DNA of 32,277 nt from an uncultured Butyricicoccus sp. (GCA_904420185.1 CAJFUJ010000020.1:1-32277); one strand, 5' to 3'. Shown: positions 1-12,291, numbered from the stretch's first letter. The notes: a model not told the origin generated them from the sequence alone. Numbers and translations are program-made.

Positions 1-376
1 CTTTGCATCCTTTCAGGTAGCACCCAAAGCGGCCAAAAAAGCCCAAACAGCTCATAGAAAAGCCGTTACAAAACATTATATAAAGTGCTCTATTTAAAAT
101 GCAGCTGCGCAGAACGTGCATTTTTAAGCCCTAAAAGGCAACAGGCGATAAACTGCAAAAAAAATATGAAATCGGGCAAGGACGCCGCGGCTGGACACGT
201 TTATTATGAGAACAGCAACAAACGCCGAGCGCGGCGCTGCACCTGACAGGCGCCCGATCTTGCCGCACACCACGGTCGGGCGTTTGCCGGGGCCTCACAC
301 CGCAAAATCCCTCACTTGCGCATGTGAACCCGAATACACTCAATCCTGAAGAATGAAACAAGGGGGCAAATTTGCT
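1..376. other. Non-coding region upstream of PFOR, with hairpins
   Basis: No gene is supported here. The first 120 bases are A+T-rich and contain TATATAAA around 77-84, but no well-spaced -35 box was found. The part from about 180 to 300 is G+C-rich and folds easily. CGCCG/CGGCG form a short hairpin near 209-222. CGCCCGA (251-257) is repeated inverted as TCGGGCG (276-282). A GG-N10-GC arrangement (274-287, ending TTTGCC) could be read as a sigma-54 -24/-12 element but is a weak match. The region is probably a long leader or promoter zone of the PFOR operon. Confidence 0.4.
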
Positions 377-3883
<3,507 letters not shown>

Positions 3884-3898
3884 GGAGAGTACGCCGAT

Positions 3899-5371
3899 AT
3901 GATGACTGCACAAGAATATATTGACAGCCTTCGCAAGCTCAAAACCCGCGTCTACATGTTCGGCGAACAGATCGAGAACTGGGTGGATCATCCGATGATC
4001 CGCCCCTCGATCAACTGTGTCGCCATGACCTATGAGCTGGCTCAGGATCCGCAGTATGCCGACCTGATGACCGCCACCTCTAGCCTGACCGGGCATACCA
4101 TCAACCGTTTCACCCACTTGCACCAGTCCACCGACGACCTGATCAAAAAGGTTAAAATGCAGCGCCTGCTCGGCCAAAAGACGGCCAGCTGCTTCCAGCG
4201 CTGCGTGGGCATGGACAGCTTCAACGCCGTGTTTTCCACCACCTATGAGGTGGACGAAAAGTACGGCACCCATTACCACGAGAACTTCAAAAAATTCCTG
4301 ACCATGGTCCAGGACCAAGACCTGACCGTGGACGGCGCTATGACCGACCCCAAGGGCGACCGCTCCAAGGCGCCGCATGAGCAGCTTGACGCCGATATGT
4401 TCGTCCACGTGGTCGAGCGCCGTGACGACGGCATCGTGGTCTGCGGCGCCAAGTGCCACCAGACCGGTTCGATCAACTCCCACTGGCACATCTTCATGCC
4501 CACCATTGCGATGGGCGAAGCCGACAAGGATTGGGCGGTATCTTTCGCCTGCCCGACCGACGCCGAAGGGATGTACATGATCTACGGCCGTCAGTCGTGC
4601 GACACCCGCAAACTGGAAGAGGACAGCGATATTGACGTGGGCAACGCCCGCTTCGGCGGCCAGGAAGCCCTGGTTGTCCTCGACCATGTGTTCATCCCCA
4701 ACGAGTACATCTTCCTGAACGGCGAGTACGACTTCGCCGGGATGTTGGTCGAGCGTTTCGCCGGTTATCACCGCCAGTCCTACGGCGGTTGCAAAGTCGG
4801 CGTGGGTGACGTTGTCATCGGCGCAGCTGCACTGGCTGCTGAATACAACGGTGTAGAGCGTGCTTCGGCGGTCAAGGACAAGCTCATCGAGATGACCCAT
4901 CTCAACGAGACCCTGTTCAGCTGCGGCTTGGCCTGCTCCTGCCAGGGGCATAAGACCAAGTCTGGCAACTACCTCATCGACCTGCTGCTGGCCAATGTGT
5001 GCAAGCAGAACGTCACCCGGTTCCCGTACGAGATCGTCCGCTTGGCTGAAGATATTGCCGGCGGCTTGATGGTCACCATGCCCTCGCAGAAGGACTTCCA
5101 TTCGGACACCGTGGTCGGCCGCAATGGCGAGACCATTGGCGATATCTGCAACAAGTTCTTCGCTGCGCGCGAAGGGGTTGCCACCGAGGATCGGCAACGC
5201 GTAATGCGCTTCCTGGAAAACATGTGCCTGGGTGCGGCTGCGGTCGGATACCGCACCGAGAGCCTGCACGGCGCAGGTTCGCCGCAGGCCCAGCGCATTA
5301 TGATCGCCCGCCAAGGCAACATCCAGGGTAAAAAGCAGCTGGCTAAGGACATCGCCGGCATCAAAAAATAA
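3899..5371 (+). CDS. abfD: 4-hydroxybutyryl-CoA dehydratase / vinylacetyl-CoA delta-isomerase
   Basis: Radical FAD/[4Fe-4S] enzyme that dehydrates 4-hydroxybutyryl-CoA to crotonyl-CoA and isomerises vinylacetyl-CoA. It is used in 4-aminobutyrate and succinate fermentation to butyrate. The 490 residues are very close, as I remember it, to the Clostridium aminobutyricum enzyme: RVYMFGEKIENWVDHP-like start, SCFQRC (C98, C102), GAMTDPKGDR, HQTGSINSH, and ERFAGYHRQSYGGCK carrying the His and Cys that complete the cluster ligands. AAGGAG at 3882-3887 precedes two adjacent ATG codons (3899, 3902), and either could be used. It lies 15 bases after PFOR. No 4-hydroxybutyrate dehydrogenase or CoA-transferase gene is in the window, so the rest of the pathway must be elsewhere. 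The annotation as a dehydratase rather than a 4-hydroxyphenylacetate hydroxylase relative rests on the conserved cluster cysteines. Confidence 0.95.
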   Translation: MMTAQEYIDSLRKLKTRVYMFGEQIENWVDHPMIRPSINCVAMTYELAQDPQYADLMTATSSLTGHTINRFTHLHQSTDDLIKKVKMQRLLGQKTASCFQRCVGMDSFNAVFSTTYEVDEKYGTHYHENFKKFLTMVQDQDLTVDGAMTDPKGDRSKAPHEQLDADMFVHVVERRDDGIVVCGAKCHQTGSINSHWHIFMPTIAMGEADKDWAVSFACPTDAEGMYMIYGRQSCDTRKLEEDSDIDVGNARFGGQEALVVLDHVFIPNEYIFLNGEYDFAGMLVERFAGYHRQSYGGCKVGVGDVVIGAAALAAEYNGVERASAVKDKLIEMTHLNETLFSCGLACSCQGHKTKSGNYLIDLLLANVCKQNVTRFPYEIVRLAEDIAGGLMVTMPSQKDFHSDTVVGRNGETIGDICNKFFAAREGVATEDRQRVMRFLENMCLGAAAVGYRTESLHGAGSPQAQRIMIARQGNIQGKKQLAKDIAGIKK

Positions 5372-5474
5372 GCCATCTCCATAATTCTTTATCCATATTT
5401 CTCTCTATTTCCGGCGGTCTATTCCGGGCCGCCGGAAGCGTCCCTGCTTGAAAGCGAAATGGTTTCGGGCAAGC

Positions 5475-5504
5475 AAAAAAGCAGCCCTTTGTGGCTGCTT
5501 TTTT
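5475..5504. terminator. Bidirectional intrinsic terminator
   Basis: AAAAAAGCAGCC and GGCTGCTTTTTT form a perfect 12-bp stem around a CTTTGT loop. T6 on each strand lets it end both the PFOR-abfD transcript and the convergent regulator transcript, whose stop codon is about 25 bases to the right. Confidence 0.9.
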
Positions 5505-5527
5505 GAAGGATGCTTCACAAGATAGCA

Positions 5528-7267
5528 TCATTTTTCATCTTTATTTTCCCGAATTAAGGCTGGGATATCGATTTTATACCGCTTAATGCGGTATTGAAGA
5601 TTTTGCCGGCTCATCTTGAGCACCCGCGCAGACTCTGAAATATTCCCATTGTGCTCACGCAAAACCTTAACAATGGTGCTCCGCTCAATGCCCTTGATGG
5701 TGTTGTCCAGCGATGCACCTGTCGGCGGGGCAGCAGGCAAGCCGGATACTGGCAATGTAGGTGCTTCATAAATATGTTGCGGCAGATACGCCTGCGTAAT
5801 CATGCAGGCATCGTCTGGTAAAATATTCATCGCATGTTCGATGGCGTGCTGCAATTCGCGCACATTGCCCGGCCAGGAATATGCCTGGAAGGCTTCGAGC
5901 GTGCCCTCGTCGATGTCGGCCACGTTGCGTACCAGCTTTTTGTTGCACTGCATAATGAAATGTTTGGCGAGCAATGGAATATCTTCTTTGCGCTCACGCA
6001 ACGGCGGCACATTGATATTCACCACACCGAGCCGGTAAAACAGATCCTGCCGGAGCTTGTTTTCGGCAATCGCCTGATACGGCGGAATATTAATGTTGGA
6101 CAACACCCGCACATCCACCTGGATTTCGGAAGCGCCGCCTACCCGCCGGACCACGCCGTCCTGCAACACGCGCAGCAGCTTGCTTTGTAGATTGATATTC
6201 ATAGAGTTAATTTCATCGAGCAGCAGGGTTCCGCCGCTGGCCTGTTCAAATAGGCCGGCCCGGCGCTCAGCGCCTGTATAGGCCCCTTTTTCGGTGCCGA
6301 ATAGCAGGCTTTCCAGCAGATTTTCCGGGATAGCTGCGCAATTGATCGCCAAAAATGGGCCTTTCGCCCGCCGGCTGGCGTTGTGAATGCTTTGCGCGAA
6401 CAGCTCCTTACCTGTGCCGGTTTCGCCATAAATCATCACCGACGAGTTGGTTTTGGCCACCTGGCGGCACTGGGCAATGATGCTGCCCATCACGGTGCTA
6501 ATCGAAATGATATCACTAAAGTGGTACTTGGCAGATAGCGCACTACGGTTTTTATTTTTCCCATCCGAGCTGCGGTCCATGAGCTTTTCCTGCAAATCGA
6601 TGATCTGCTTATGCAGGCTGTCCACCGTGCTCCAGTCCTCCATAATGCTAAAGCCGCCCAAAATCTGGCCGTTTTGCACGACCGGATAGCTGCTGGCGAC
6701 AATGTCCACATTTTTCCCATAGCGTGTGGAGTAATACTGCCGTACGTTGAGCGAGGGCCGTTTTTCGGCGATTGCCTGTGGGACCAGAAGCTCTTTGTTA
6801 TCCTGCGGGCGGTATACGTCCATAATCGGCTCGCCAATGACATCTTGGGTCACGATGGAGTCCATCTTGACCGTAGCGTCATTGAGCAGCCAAATCCGGT
6901 TCTCTGCATCGCATAGGATAACCGATTCGCTGATCTGGTTGAGCACACTCAGCAACATATCATACTGGGCGTCTTTTGTCGCCTTTCGGAACACGAGCAG
7001 GCGGCAGCCAGCAGGCAGGTCCTCTGCACTAGGGGCTGGTGTGCGCAACAAGTATTCTCCAAATGCAAGGCAGGTATAGAGCGGCGTTTTATCCTCTTCC
7101 CAAAGGTAGGGCGCAAGCTCCTGTAATTTTTGTCCTTCCAGCTTTTCCTCCCCATGCAGCAGGCGGCGTCCAGCCTCGTTGACTTCCAGGATTGTGCTGT
7201 CCTCAGCCACCAGCAATGCACCGAGCTCACACGCCGATAGGATTTGCAGGATTTCTCGGTATTTCAC
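5528..7267 (-). CDS. Sigma-54-dependent PAS/AAA+/Fis transcriptional activator
   Basis: Bacterial enhancer-binding protein that opens sigma-54 promoters by ATP hydrolysis. The 579 residues contain an N-terminal PAS-like sensor (about 5-110), a second PAS domain (about 120-230), the AAA+ core with Walker A GETGTGKE (about 280), the sigma-54 contact loop GAYTGA (about 328; the usual form is GAFTGA, and Y is a common variant), Walker B LLLDEI (about 350), and a C-terminal Fis helix-turn-helix (NISESARVLKMSRQNLQYRI, about 540-565). There is no receiver domain, so it probably senses a small ligand or redox state. The frame extends upstream to 7339, but a GTG at 7267 lies 9 bases after AAAGGAG and is the likely start. 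It is divergent from rpoN and convergent with PFOR-abfD, which makes the fermentation operon a plausible target. Which promoters it controls is not shown by the sequence. Confidence 0.93.
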   Translation of the reverse strand: MKYREILQILSACELGALLVAEDSTILEVNEAGRRLLHGEEKLEGQKLQELAPYLWEEDKTPLYTCLAFGEYLLRTPAPSAEDLPAGCRLLVFRKATKDAQYDMLLSVLNQISESVILCDAENRIWLLNDATVKMDSIVTQDVIGEPIMDVYRPQDNKELLVPQAIAEKRPSLNVRQYYSTRYGKNVDIVASSYPVVQNGQILGGFSIMEDWSTVDSLHKQIIDLQEKLMDRSSDGKNKNRSALSAKYHFSDIISISTVMGSIIAQCRQVAKTNSSVMIYGETGTGKELFAQSIHNASRRAKGPFLAINCAAIPENLLESLLFGTEKGAYTGAERRAGLFEQASGGTLLLDEINSMNINLQSKLLRVLQDGVVRRVGGASEIQVDVRVLSNINIPPYQAIAENKLRQDLFYRLGVVNINVPPLRERKEDIPLLAKHFIMQCNKKLVRNVADIDEGTLEAFQAYSWPGNVRELQHAIEHAMNILPDDACMITQAYLPQHIYEAPTLPVSGLPAAPPTGASLDNTIKGIERSTIVKVLREHNGNISESARVLKMSRQNLQYRIKRYKIDIPALIRENKDEK

Positions 7268-7383
7268 ACGCCATTTCTCCTTTCTGCCCAGAAAGCGCCG
7301 GCATTTTCCTCCAAACCCGGTGTAGTGTGCAGCCAGCAAAGGCTGCTTACGCCATCTGGGCGACAGATATTTTGTTTCCTTGC

Positions 7384-7411
7384 GATTAAGATTTCATCCG
7401 ATTAATTTCAT
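7384..7411. repeat. Direct repeat in the regulator/rpoN divergent region
   Basis: GATTAAGATTTCAT (7384-7397) is followed by GATTAATTTCAT (7400-7411), with one base missing in the second copy. It lies just downstream of the proposed regulator transcription start (minus strand), in the region shared with rpoN, so it could be an operator or activator site. This is inference only. Confidence 0.35.
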
Positions 7412-7414
7412 TCT

Positions 7415-7443
7415 ATTATATATTATTTTTCTCGAATTGCCAA
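7415..7443 (-). promoter_or_regulatory. Sigma-70-type promoter for the sigma-54 activator
   Basis: On the minus strand TTGGCA, a 17-base spacer and TATAAT form a near-consensus promoter. It implies a leader of about 140 bases before the GTG start at 7267. Confidence 0.75.
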
Positions 7444-7518
7444 GACTGGCTTTTGAATTTTCATTGCTGCCCAAACGCCCGGCGGCATGGTTTTCCGCAA
7501 ATCAGGTTGGTGACTACA

Positions 7519-8853
7519 ATGAAATTGGAGCTGACTCCAAAGCAGGGCTTAACGCTAGCCATGCAGACGTCCATGCACCTGCTACAACTAAATAATTTGC
7601 AGCTGCGCAATTATTTGGGCGAACTGATGACCAGTAATGCGGTTGTAGAGCTGGAATTTCCTGATATTGAATACCGCCCCAGCCCCTTCGACCGGCAGGG
7701 GGCACGTCCCCGCACCAACAACGATGAGCGCGACGCGCCTTCCAAAGAGCAGCTCATGGAAGACCGGGAAACAGATGCTTCTGCGCTTGGCGATTTATTT
7801 TTGCAAAGTGCTGCCCTCAAGCTCCCCGGTTATCAACAGCGTATTTTAAACTATCTCATCCATTCATTGGATGAAAACGGGTTTTTATCCGAATCTCCAC
7901 AGGCTACATCCCAAATTTTAGGCGTGCCGTTTCAAGATGTGCAGCGGTGTATTGGACTGCTGCAAGGCATGGAGCCTGCCGGAATTGGCGCGGCTGACCT
8001 GCGCGACTGCCTGCGTATCCAGCTGCTGCGCGCTACACCACAGCAGGATAAACTGGCCTTGCAGATTGTCGAGCATCATTTGGAGGCCATGGCAAAGCAG
8101 CAATACGGCGCAATTGCCAAAGCGCTTGGCGTTTCCAAGGCGCAAGTATTGCATTCTTGCGAGCGCATCCGTTCTCTCAATCCTAAGCCGCTCAACGGTT
8201 TAGGCGGCGAGGTGATGACCCAATATATCCTCCCAGATTTCTATGTCATAGAGGAGGACGGTCAGCTTCGCTGCATTATGAACGATTACTTTCTCCCCAA
8301 GATCAAAATTGATTCCTCCTACGCCGATCTGCTACGCAGCAAGACGCTCAGCGAATCGGACAACGACTATATCCAGAAAAATTACCGGCAGGCTAACGAC
8401 GTTGTCAAGTTCCTGTCTTACCGCAAAGCCACACTTCAGCGTGTGGTTGAATATATCCTGGTCGTCCAAGCGGATTTTTTCCTCTATGGTCCCGGCCACC
8501 GCGTCGTAATGGGCAACCGCGAAATTGCCCAGGCGCTTTCTTTGCACGAATCCACAGTCAGCCGTGCAGTCAGCGGCAAGTTCTTTGAATGCAAATGGGG
8601 GGTCTTTCCTCTTAAGTCGCTTTTCATGCACAGCGCGGGCGCTGATCCGGAAAGTGGAAACTTTGACCAAATCCTCCGCCGCATTCGTGAGCTGATCGAA
8701 TCTGAGCCGCCCGGCTCGGCATACAGCGACCAGCATCTGGCCGAGTTGCTGCACAACGATGACATCCAGATTGCCCGGCGCACCGTCGCCAAATACCGCG
8801 GCATCCTTGGCATTCCGCCCGCGAACCAGCGCAACGCCAAGCAAAAGCGGTAA
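7519..8853 (+). CDS. rpoN: RNA polymerase sigma-54 factor
   Basis: Alternative sigma factor that recognises -24/-12 promoters and needs an ATP-driven activator. The 444 residues match the family length. The glutamine/leucine-rich region I is at the N-terminus (LTPKQGLTLAMQTSMHLLQL), followed by the core-binding region. The central helix-turn-helix includes LHESTVSRAVSGKFFECKWG, and the signature RpoN box ARRTVAKYR is at about residues 420-428. An upstream in-frame start at 7453 would add 22 residues without family resemblance. The ATG at 7519 gives MKLELTPKQGL, typical of the family, although its ribosome site (AGGTTGGTG) is weak. It is divergent from a cognate-type activator gene, an arrangement that suggests a local sigma-54 control module. 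Confidence 0.96.
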   Translation: MKLELTPKQGLTLAMQTSMHLLQLNNLQLRNYLGELMTSNAVVELEFPDIEYRPSPFDRQGARPRTNNDERDAPSKEQLMEDRETDASALGDLFLQSAALKLPGYQQRILNYLIHSLDENGFLSESPQATSQILGVPFQDVQRCIGLLQGMEPAGIGAADLRDCLRIQLLRATPQQDKLALQIVEHHLEAMAKQQYGAIAKALGVSKAQVLHSCERIRSLNPKPLNGLGGEVMTQYILPDFYVIEEDGQLRCIMNDYFLPKIKIDSSYADLLRSKTLSESDNDYIQKNYRQANDVVKFLSYRKATLQRVVEYILVVQADFFLYGPGHRVVMGNREIAQALSLHESTVSRAVSGKFFECKWGVFPLKSLFMHSAGADPESGNFDQILRRIRELIESEPPGSAYSDQHLAELLHNDDIQIARRTVAKYRGILGIPPANQRNAKQKR

Positions 8854-9220
8854 TCTATCCGCCTGTTGGGGCGTATAAAACATTGCTTGTAACGTTTTGT
8901 TCCAGTTTCTATTCCGCCGTTCAAGTCAATTCCTCTACAAACAAGCGATCTATCACTTCCTTTCACTTGGGATGGGACTGGGAAGGCAGGCCTTGCCTGT
9001 CTACAAAACGATACATATTTTTGTAAGATAGAGAGGGCACACTGTCCTCTCTATCTTACACCCATTTTCCCGATGCCGGCTGGTCTGCTGCATGGTGCAG
9101 ATCCAGGAAAATTTCAAAATCTTGCGTTTTTCAAATCTGTCCTCTGGCCGCTTTGAGGGCCGCGCGTGTGCAACAGACTAGAAAGAGTTTGCAGGGTTTC
9201 GGGGCTTTGCTTGCCGCCGC
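8854..9220. other. Long non-coding stretch between rpoN and eutH
   Basis: No coding frame is supported in this stretch. It contains three clear potential hairpins: a perfect 15-bp inverted repeat (9022-9060, listed separately), CTGGTCTGC with GCAGATCCAG (9080-9106, one bulge), and GGCC/GGCC around 9147-9163. TACAAAA (9002-9008) could also pair with TTTTGTA (about 9019-9025), which overlaps the foot of the large hairpin, so two alternative folds are possible. No tRNA, T-box or cobalamin riboswitch signature was recognised. Confidence 0.4.
9022..9060. repeat. Perfect 15-bp inverted repeat without U-tract
   Basis: TGTAAGATAGAGAGG and its exact complement CCTCTCTATCTTACA flank a 9-base spacer. 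There is no T-run on either side, so it is not a standard intrinsic terminator. It may be an rpoN 3'-end stabiliser, a protein-binding site or part of an RNA element. Confidence 0.8.
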
Positions 9221-9249
9221 TTGACAGCCGCATCAGAAAAGTCTAAATT
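9221..9249 (+). promoter_or_regulatory. Sigma-70-type promoter for eutH
   Basis: TTGACA (9221-9226, consensus), 17 bases, then TAAATT (9244-9249). It predicts transcription from about 9256 and a leader of about 60 bases before the eutH start. Confidence 0.75.
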
Positions 9250-9318
9250 GAAAACTATGGAAAGGTATTCAACCCTCTAACTTCTAGGGGCCTTTCACAA
9301 CAGGTAGGAGCGATGCAT

Positions 9319-10566
9319 ATGTTTTCTGAACTGATTGCAGAAGTAACCGATTGGTCTGTCTTGACCGAAAGCGTGCAGGAGTACATCTCAAACCTGTCCT
9401 TTAACTCGGTCATTGTCACGATCATGATGATCTTCATGATCATGGGCGCCATTGACAAGGCACGCGGCAATAAGCTCGGCTATGGCGAGGCCTTTGACGA
9501 GGGCTTCCAGGCGATGGGCCCGCTCGCAATCGCCATGGTGGGCGTCATTGCAGCGGCGCCGGTCCTCAGCATGGTGCTCCGGCCGATTATTGGCCCGATC
9601 TACGAATTTCTAGGCTCCTCGCCAGCGGTGTTTGCTACCACCCTGCTGCTGGCTGACTCGGGCGGCTACACCCTAGCGGTCGAGCTGGCCGGGCAGGACG
9701 TCGTCATGGGCCAATTTGCCGGGCTGATCATCGGTTGCACCATGGGCTGCATCCTGCTCTTCGATATCCCGGTAGCGCTGACGCTCATGAAAAAATCCGA
9801 CCGCCCGGTGCTTGCATGCGGCATTTTGGTCGGCGTCATCACCGCACCCATCGGCTGCTTCGTCGGCGGCATTGTTATGAATCTTGCGACCGGCTACACC
9901 ATGGATCTGGTCACGATGTTCTTCAGCTTGCTGCCGGTCATTCTGGTTGCGTTGATCTTGGCTGCCGGGCTGTGGTTCAAACCCATGGCACTGATGAATG
10001 GGTTTTCCAAATTCGGTGCATTTGTCACGGGCATGATCGCCATTTTTGTCGCCTTGGCTGTGGTGCAGGAGAAAACCGGCATCCGCCTGCCGCTGTTCCA
10101 TTTGATGGTGGACGAAAACGCCGAAGGCATTTCCCCGCTTGCATCCAGCATTGAGATCCTAGGGGACATTGCATTTATCCTGCTCGGCGCCTTCCCCATG
10201 GTCGAGTGGATCAAACGGCATTTTGGCCGGCCACTGGCCAAACTGGGCAGCCGCCTTGGCATGAATGAAACCGCGTCGGCCGGCATTGTCGCCACCCTGG
10301 CGAACAACATTCCAACCTTCCAGATGGTCCAGGACATGAACCCCAAGGGCAAGTTGCTCAACATCGCTTTTGCATCGTGCGCCGCCTTTATGTTCGGCGA
10401 CCACTTGGGCTTTGTTGCGGGCGTCAACACCGAAATGATCGTGCCGATGATCTTTGCCAAACTCGCCTGCGGCCTGTCCGCTCTGTTCCTCGCCAACCTC
10501 CTCTCGCCCCAGCTGCTGGCCAAAGCCGAGCGGGCACAGCAGGAGGCTGCTTCTAAAGCCGATTGA
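9319..10566 (+). CDS. eutH: EutH-type ethanolamine permease
   Basis: Integral membrane protein of the EutH family, proposed to import or facilitate diffusion of ethanolamine. The 415 residues hold about ten or eleven hydrophobic segments. The family-typical opening (MMIFMIMGAIDKARGNKLGYGEAFDEGF) runs into the MGPLAIAMVGVIAAAPVLS segment and DSGGYTLA. TAGGAG at 9305-9310 is 8 bases before the ATG at 9319. The in-frame ATG at 9313 is only 2 bases from it and is unlikely. It is an orphan: no eutBC ammonia-lyase, shell protein or aldehyde dehydrogenase gene is nearby. Downstream is a pyrophosphatase 57 bases away, probably on the same transcript. The substrate could differ from ethanolamine, and only the family call is firm. 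Confidence 0.9.
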   Translation: MFSELIAEVTDWSVLTESVQEYISNLSFNSVIVTIMMIFMIMGAIDKARGNKLGYGEAFDEGFQAMGPLAIAMVGVIAAAPVLSMVLRPIIGPIYEFLGSSPAVFATTLLLADSGGYTLAVELAGQDVVMGQFAGLIIGCTMGCILLFDIPVALTLMKKSDRPVLACGILVGVITAPIGCFVGGIVMNLATGYTMDLVTMFFSLLPVILVALILAAGLWFKPMALMNGFSKFGAFVTGMIAIFVALAVVQEKTGIRLPLFHLMVDENAEGISPLASSIEILGDIAFILLGAFPMVEWIKRHFGRPLAKLGSRLGMNETASAGIVATLANNIPTFQMVQDMNPKGKLLNIAFASCAAFMFGDHLGFVAGVNTEMIVPMIFAKLACGLSALFLANLLSPQLLAKAERAQQEAASKAD

Positions 10567-10623
10567 TCTTTCATCATGCAAACAGCCCACTTTGCGGCCC
10601 TGGGAAGGAGCTGAACCCTCTTC

Positions 10624-12291
10624 ATGAAGCCTATCTTTGTTATCGGACACAAAACCCCTGACACAGACTCGATCTGTTCGGCTATTTGCTACGCCAATCT
10701 CAAGCAAAAGCTGACCGGCGAGGAATACATCGCCTGCCGTGCAGGTGCAGTCAATGCAGAAACCAGCTATGTGCTCGAAGCCTTTCAGGTGGCGCCGCCG
10801 CGTTATCTGGATTCGCTCCAGCCTCGCTTATCCGACGTGCAATTTCGCAACGTCAAAGGCATCAGCGCCGAGCTTTCCCTTCGCCGGGCTTGGAAATACA
10901 TGAGTGAGCAAAACATCCAAACCATTCCTGTGGTTGATGAAAACAACTATCTGGAGGGTATCTTGACGCTGAGCGACATCGCCCGTTTCTACATGGAGGA
11001 CCAAGATGCAGACGCACTTGCAGCGGCCAACACCAGCTACCGCAACCTGGTCGATGTGCTGAGCGGCGAACTGGTCGTAGGAGATCCGGACGAGAGCGTC
11101 ACCCAAGGCAATGTCGTAGTCGCGGCTGCCAACCCGGACGTGATGGAGGACTATATCGCCGAGCACGACCTGGTGATTCTGGGCAACCGCTACGAATCCC
11201 AGCTGTGCTCAATTGAAATGAAAGCCGGGTGCATCATCATTGGCCTAGGCGCCAAGGTATCGCGCACCATTCAAAAACTGGCGCGGGAATCCGGCTGCAA
11301 AGTCATTGCCACCCCGCTGGACACCTATACCTGTTCCAAGGTCATCAACCAGGCGGTACCGGTCAGCCACGTCATGCGCACCAGCAACCTGGTCACCTTC
11401 CAGCTCAATTCCCTGGTGTCCGACGTCAAGGCCACGGTTGCAAAAAAGCGGATCCGCTACTATCCTATCCTGGACGAAGCAGGCAAGTATGTGGGCATGA
11501 TTTCGCAGCGCAACCTGCTGGATATGGAAAAACAGCAGGTTGTCCTAGTCGATCACAACGAAAAAGACCAGGCAGTGGACGGTATCCGTTCGGCCCGCAT
11601 CATCGAAATCATCGACCATCACCGCATCGACGCAGTAGAGACCAGCAACCCGATCTATTTCCGCAACCAGCCGCTCGGCTGCACAGCGACCATCATCGCG
11701 CAAATGTACGAGGAAAACGACATTGCCATCGATCCGACCACAGCTGGCCTGCTGTGCTCGGCCATTCTATCGGATACATTGATGTTCCGCTCGCCGACCT
11801 GTACCCCCATCGATCAAAAAATTGCGGAAAAGCTGGCCCAAATCGCTGGACTGGACATCAAAGCGCACGCAGTTGCGATGTTCCGGGCTGGTTCCCAGCT
11901 AGCCGACCGTTCGACCGATGAGATTTTCCACCGGGACTACAAATACTACCAGGTCAAAGACAAGCGTATGGCCATTTCGCAGGTGACCAGCGTCAGCGCA
12001 GACGAGTTGACCGAACTCAAGCCCAAGATGCTCAGCTATATGGAGAGCTGCTTACCCACCTCCGGACTTGCCATGCTGTTTGCCATGTTGACCAATATTA
12101 TAGACGAAACAACCGAACTGCTTTTTGTCGGTCCACACACAGCTGAACTGGTGCAGGCTGCCTTCCACGCCGATTGTGACGAAAATTCGGTTATGCTCCC
12201 CGGTGTGGTCAGCCGGAAAAAGCAGCTGGTCTTTCCGCTGCTCGCCACCCTTGAAGAAGATGATTTCCCCGATGTGGAAGTTTCCGAATAA
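10624..12291 (+). CDS. ppaC: CBS/DRTGG-regulated manganese-dependent inorganic pyrophosphatase
   Basis: Family II pyrophosphatase that hydrolyses PPi to phosphate in the cytoplasm. The N-terminal metal motif GHKTPDTDSICSA (residues 8-20) and the signature IEIIDHHRIDA (about 325-335) are intact. Between them the catalytic DHH domain is interrupted by a regulatory insert: a CBS motif (about 75-120), a DRTGG domain (about 130-235) and a second CBS motif (about 245-305). That is why the protein has 555 residues rather than about 310. In characterised CBS-PPases such inserts bind AMP/ADP (inhibition) or ATP and diadenosine polyphosphates (activation), so activity here probably follows energy charge. 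AAGGAG lies about 14 bases before the ATG, a rather long spacing. The gene follows eutH by 57 bases with no terminator between them. Confidence 0.95.
   Translation: MKPIFVIGHKTPDTDSICSAICYANLKQKLTGEEYIACRAGAVNAETSYVLEAFQVAPPRYLDSLQPRLSDVQFRNVKGISAELSLRRAWKYMSEQNIQTIPVVDENNYLEGILTLSDIARFYMEDQDADALAAANTSYRNLVDVLSGELVVGDPDESVTQGNVVVAAANPDVMEDYIAEHDLVILGNRYESQLCSIEMKAGCIIIGLGAKVSRTIQKLARESGCKVIATPLDTYTCSKVINQAVPVSHVMRTSNLVTFQLNSLVSDVKATVAKKRIRYYPILDEAGKYVGMISQRNLLDMEKQQVVLVDHNEKDQAVDGIRSARIIEIIDHHRIDAVETSNPIYFRNQPLGCTATIIAQMYEENDIAIDPTTAGLLCSAILSDTLMFRSPTCTPIDQKIAEKLAQIAGLDIKAHAVAMFRAGSQLADRSTDEIFHRDYKYYQVKDKRMAISQVTSVSADELTELKPKMLSYMESCLPTSGLAMLFAMLTNIIDETTELLFVGPHTAELVQAAFHADCDENSVMLPGVVSRKKQLVFPLLATLEEDDFPDVEVSE

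Noticed and set aside
9319-10566. Part of an ethanolamine microcompartment operon
   Set aside because: No shell protein, ammonia-lyase or aldehyde dehydrogenase gene is present on either side.
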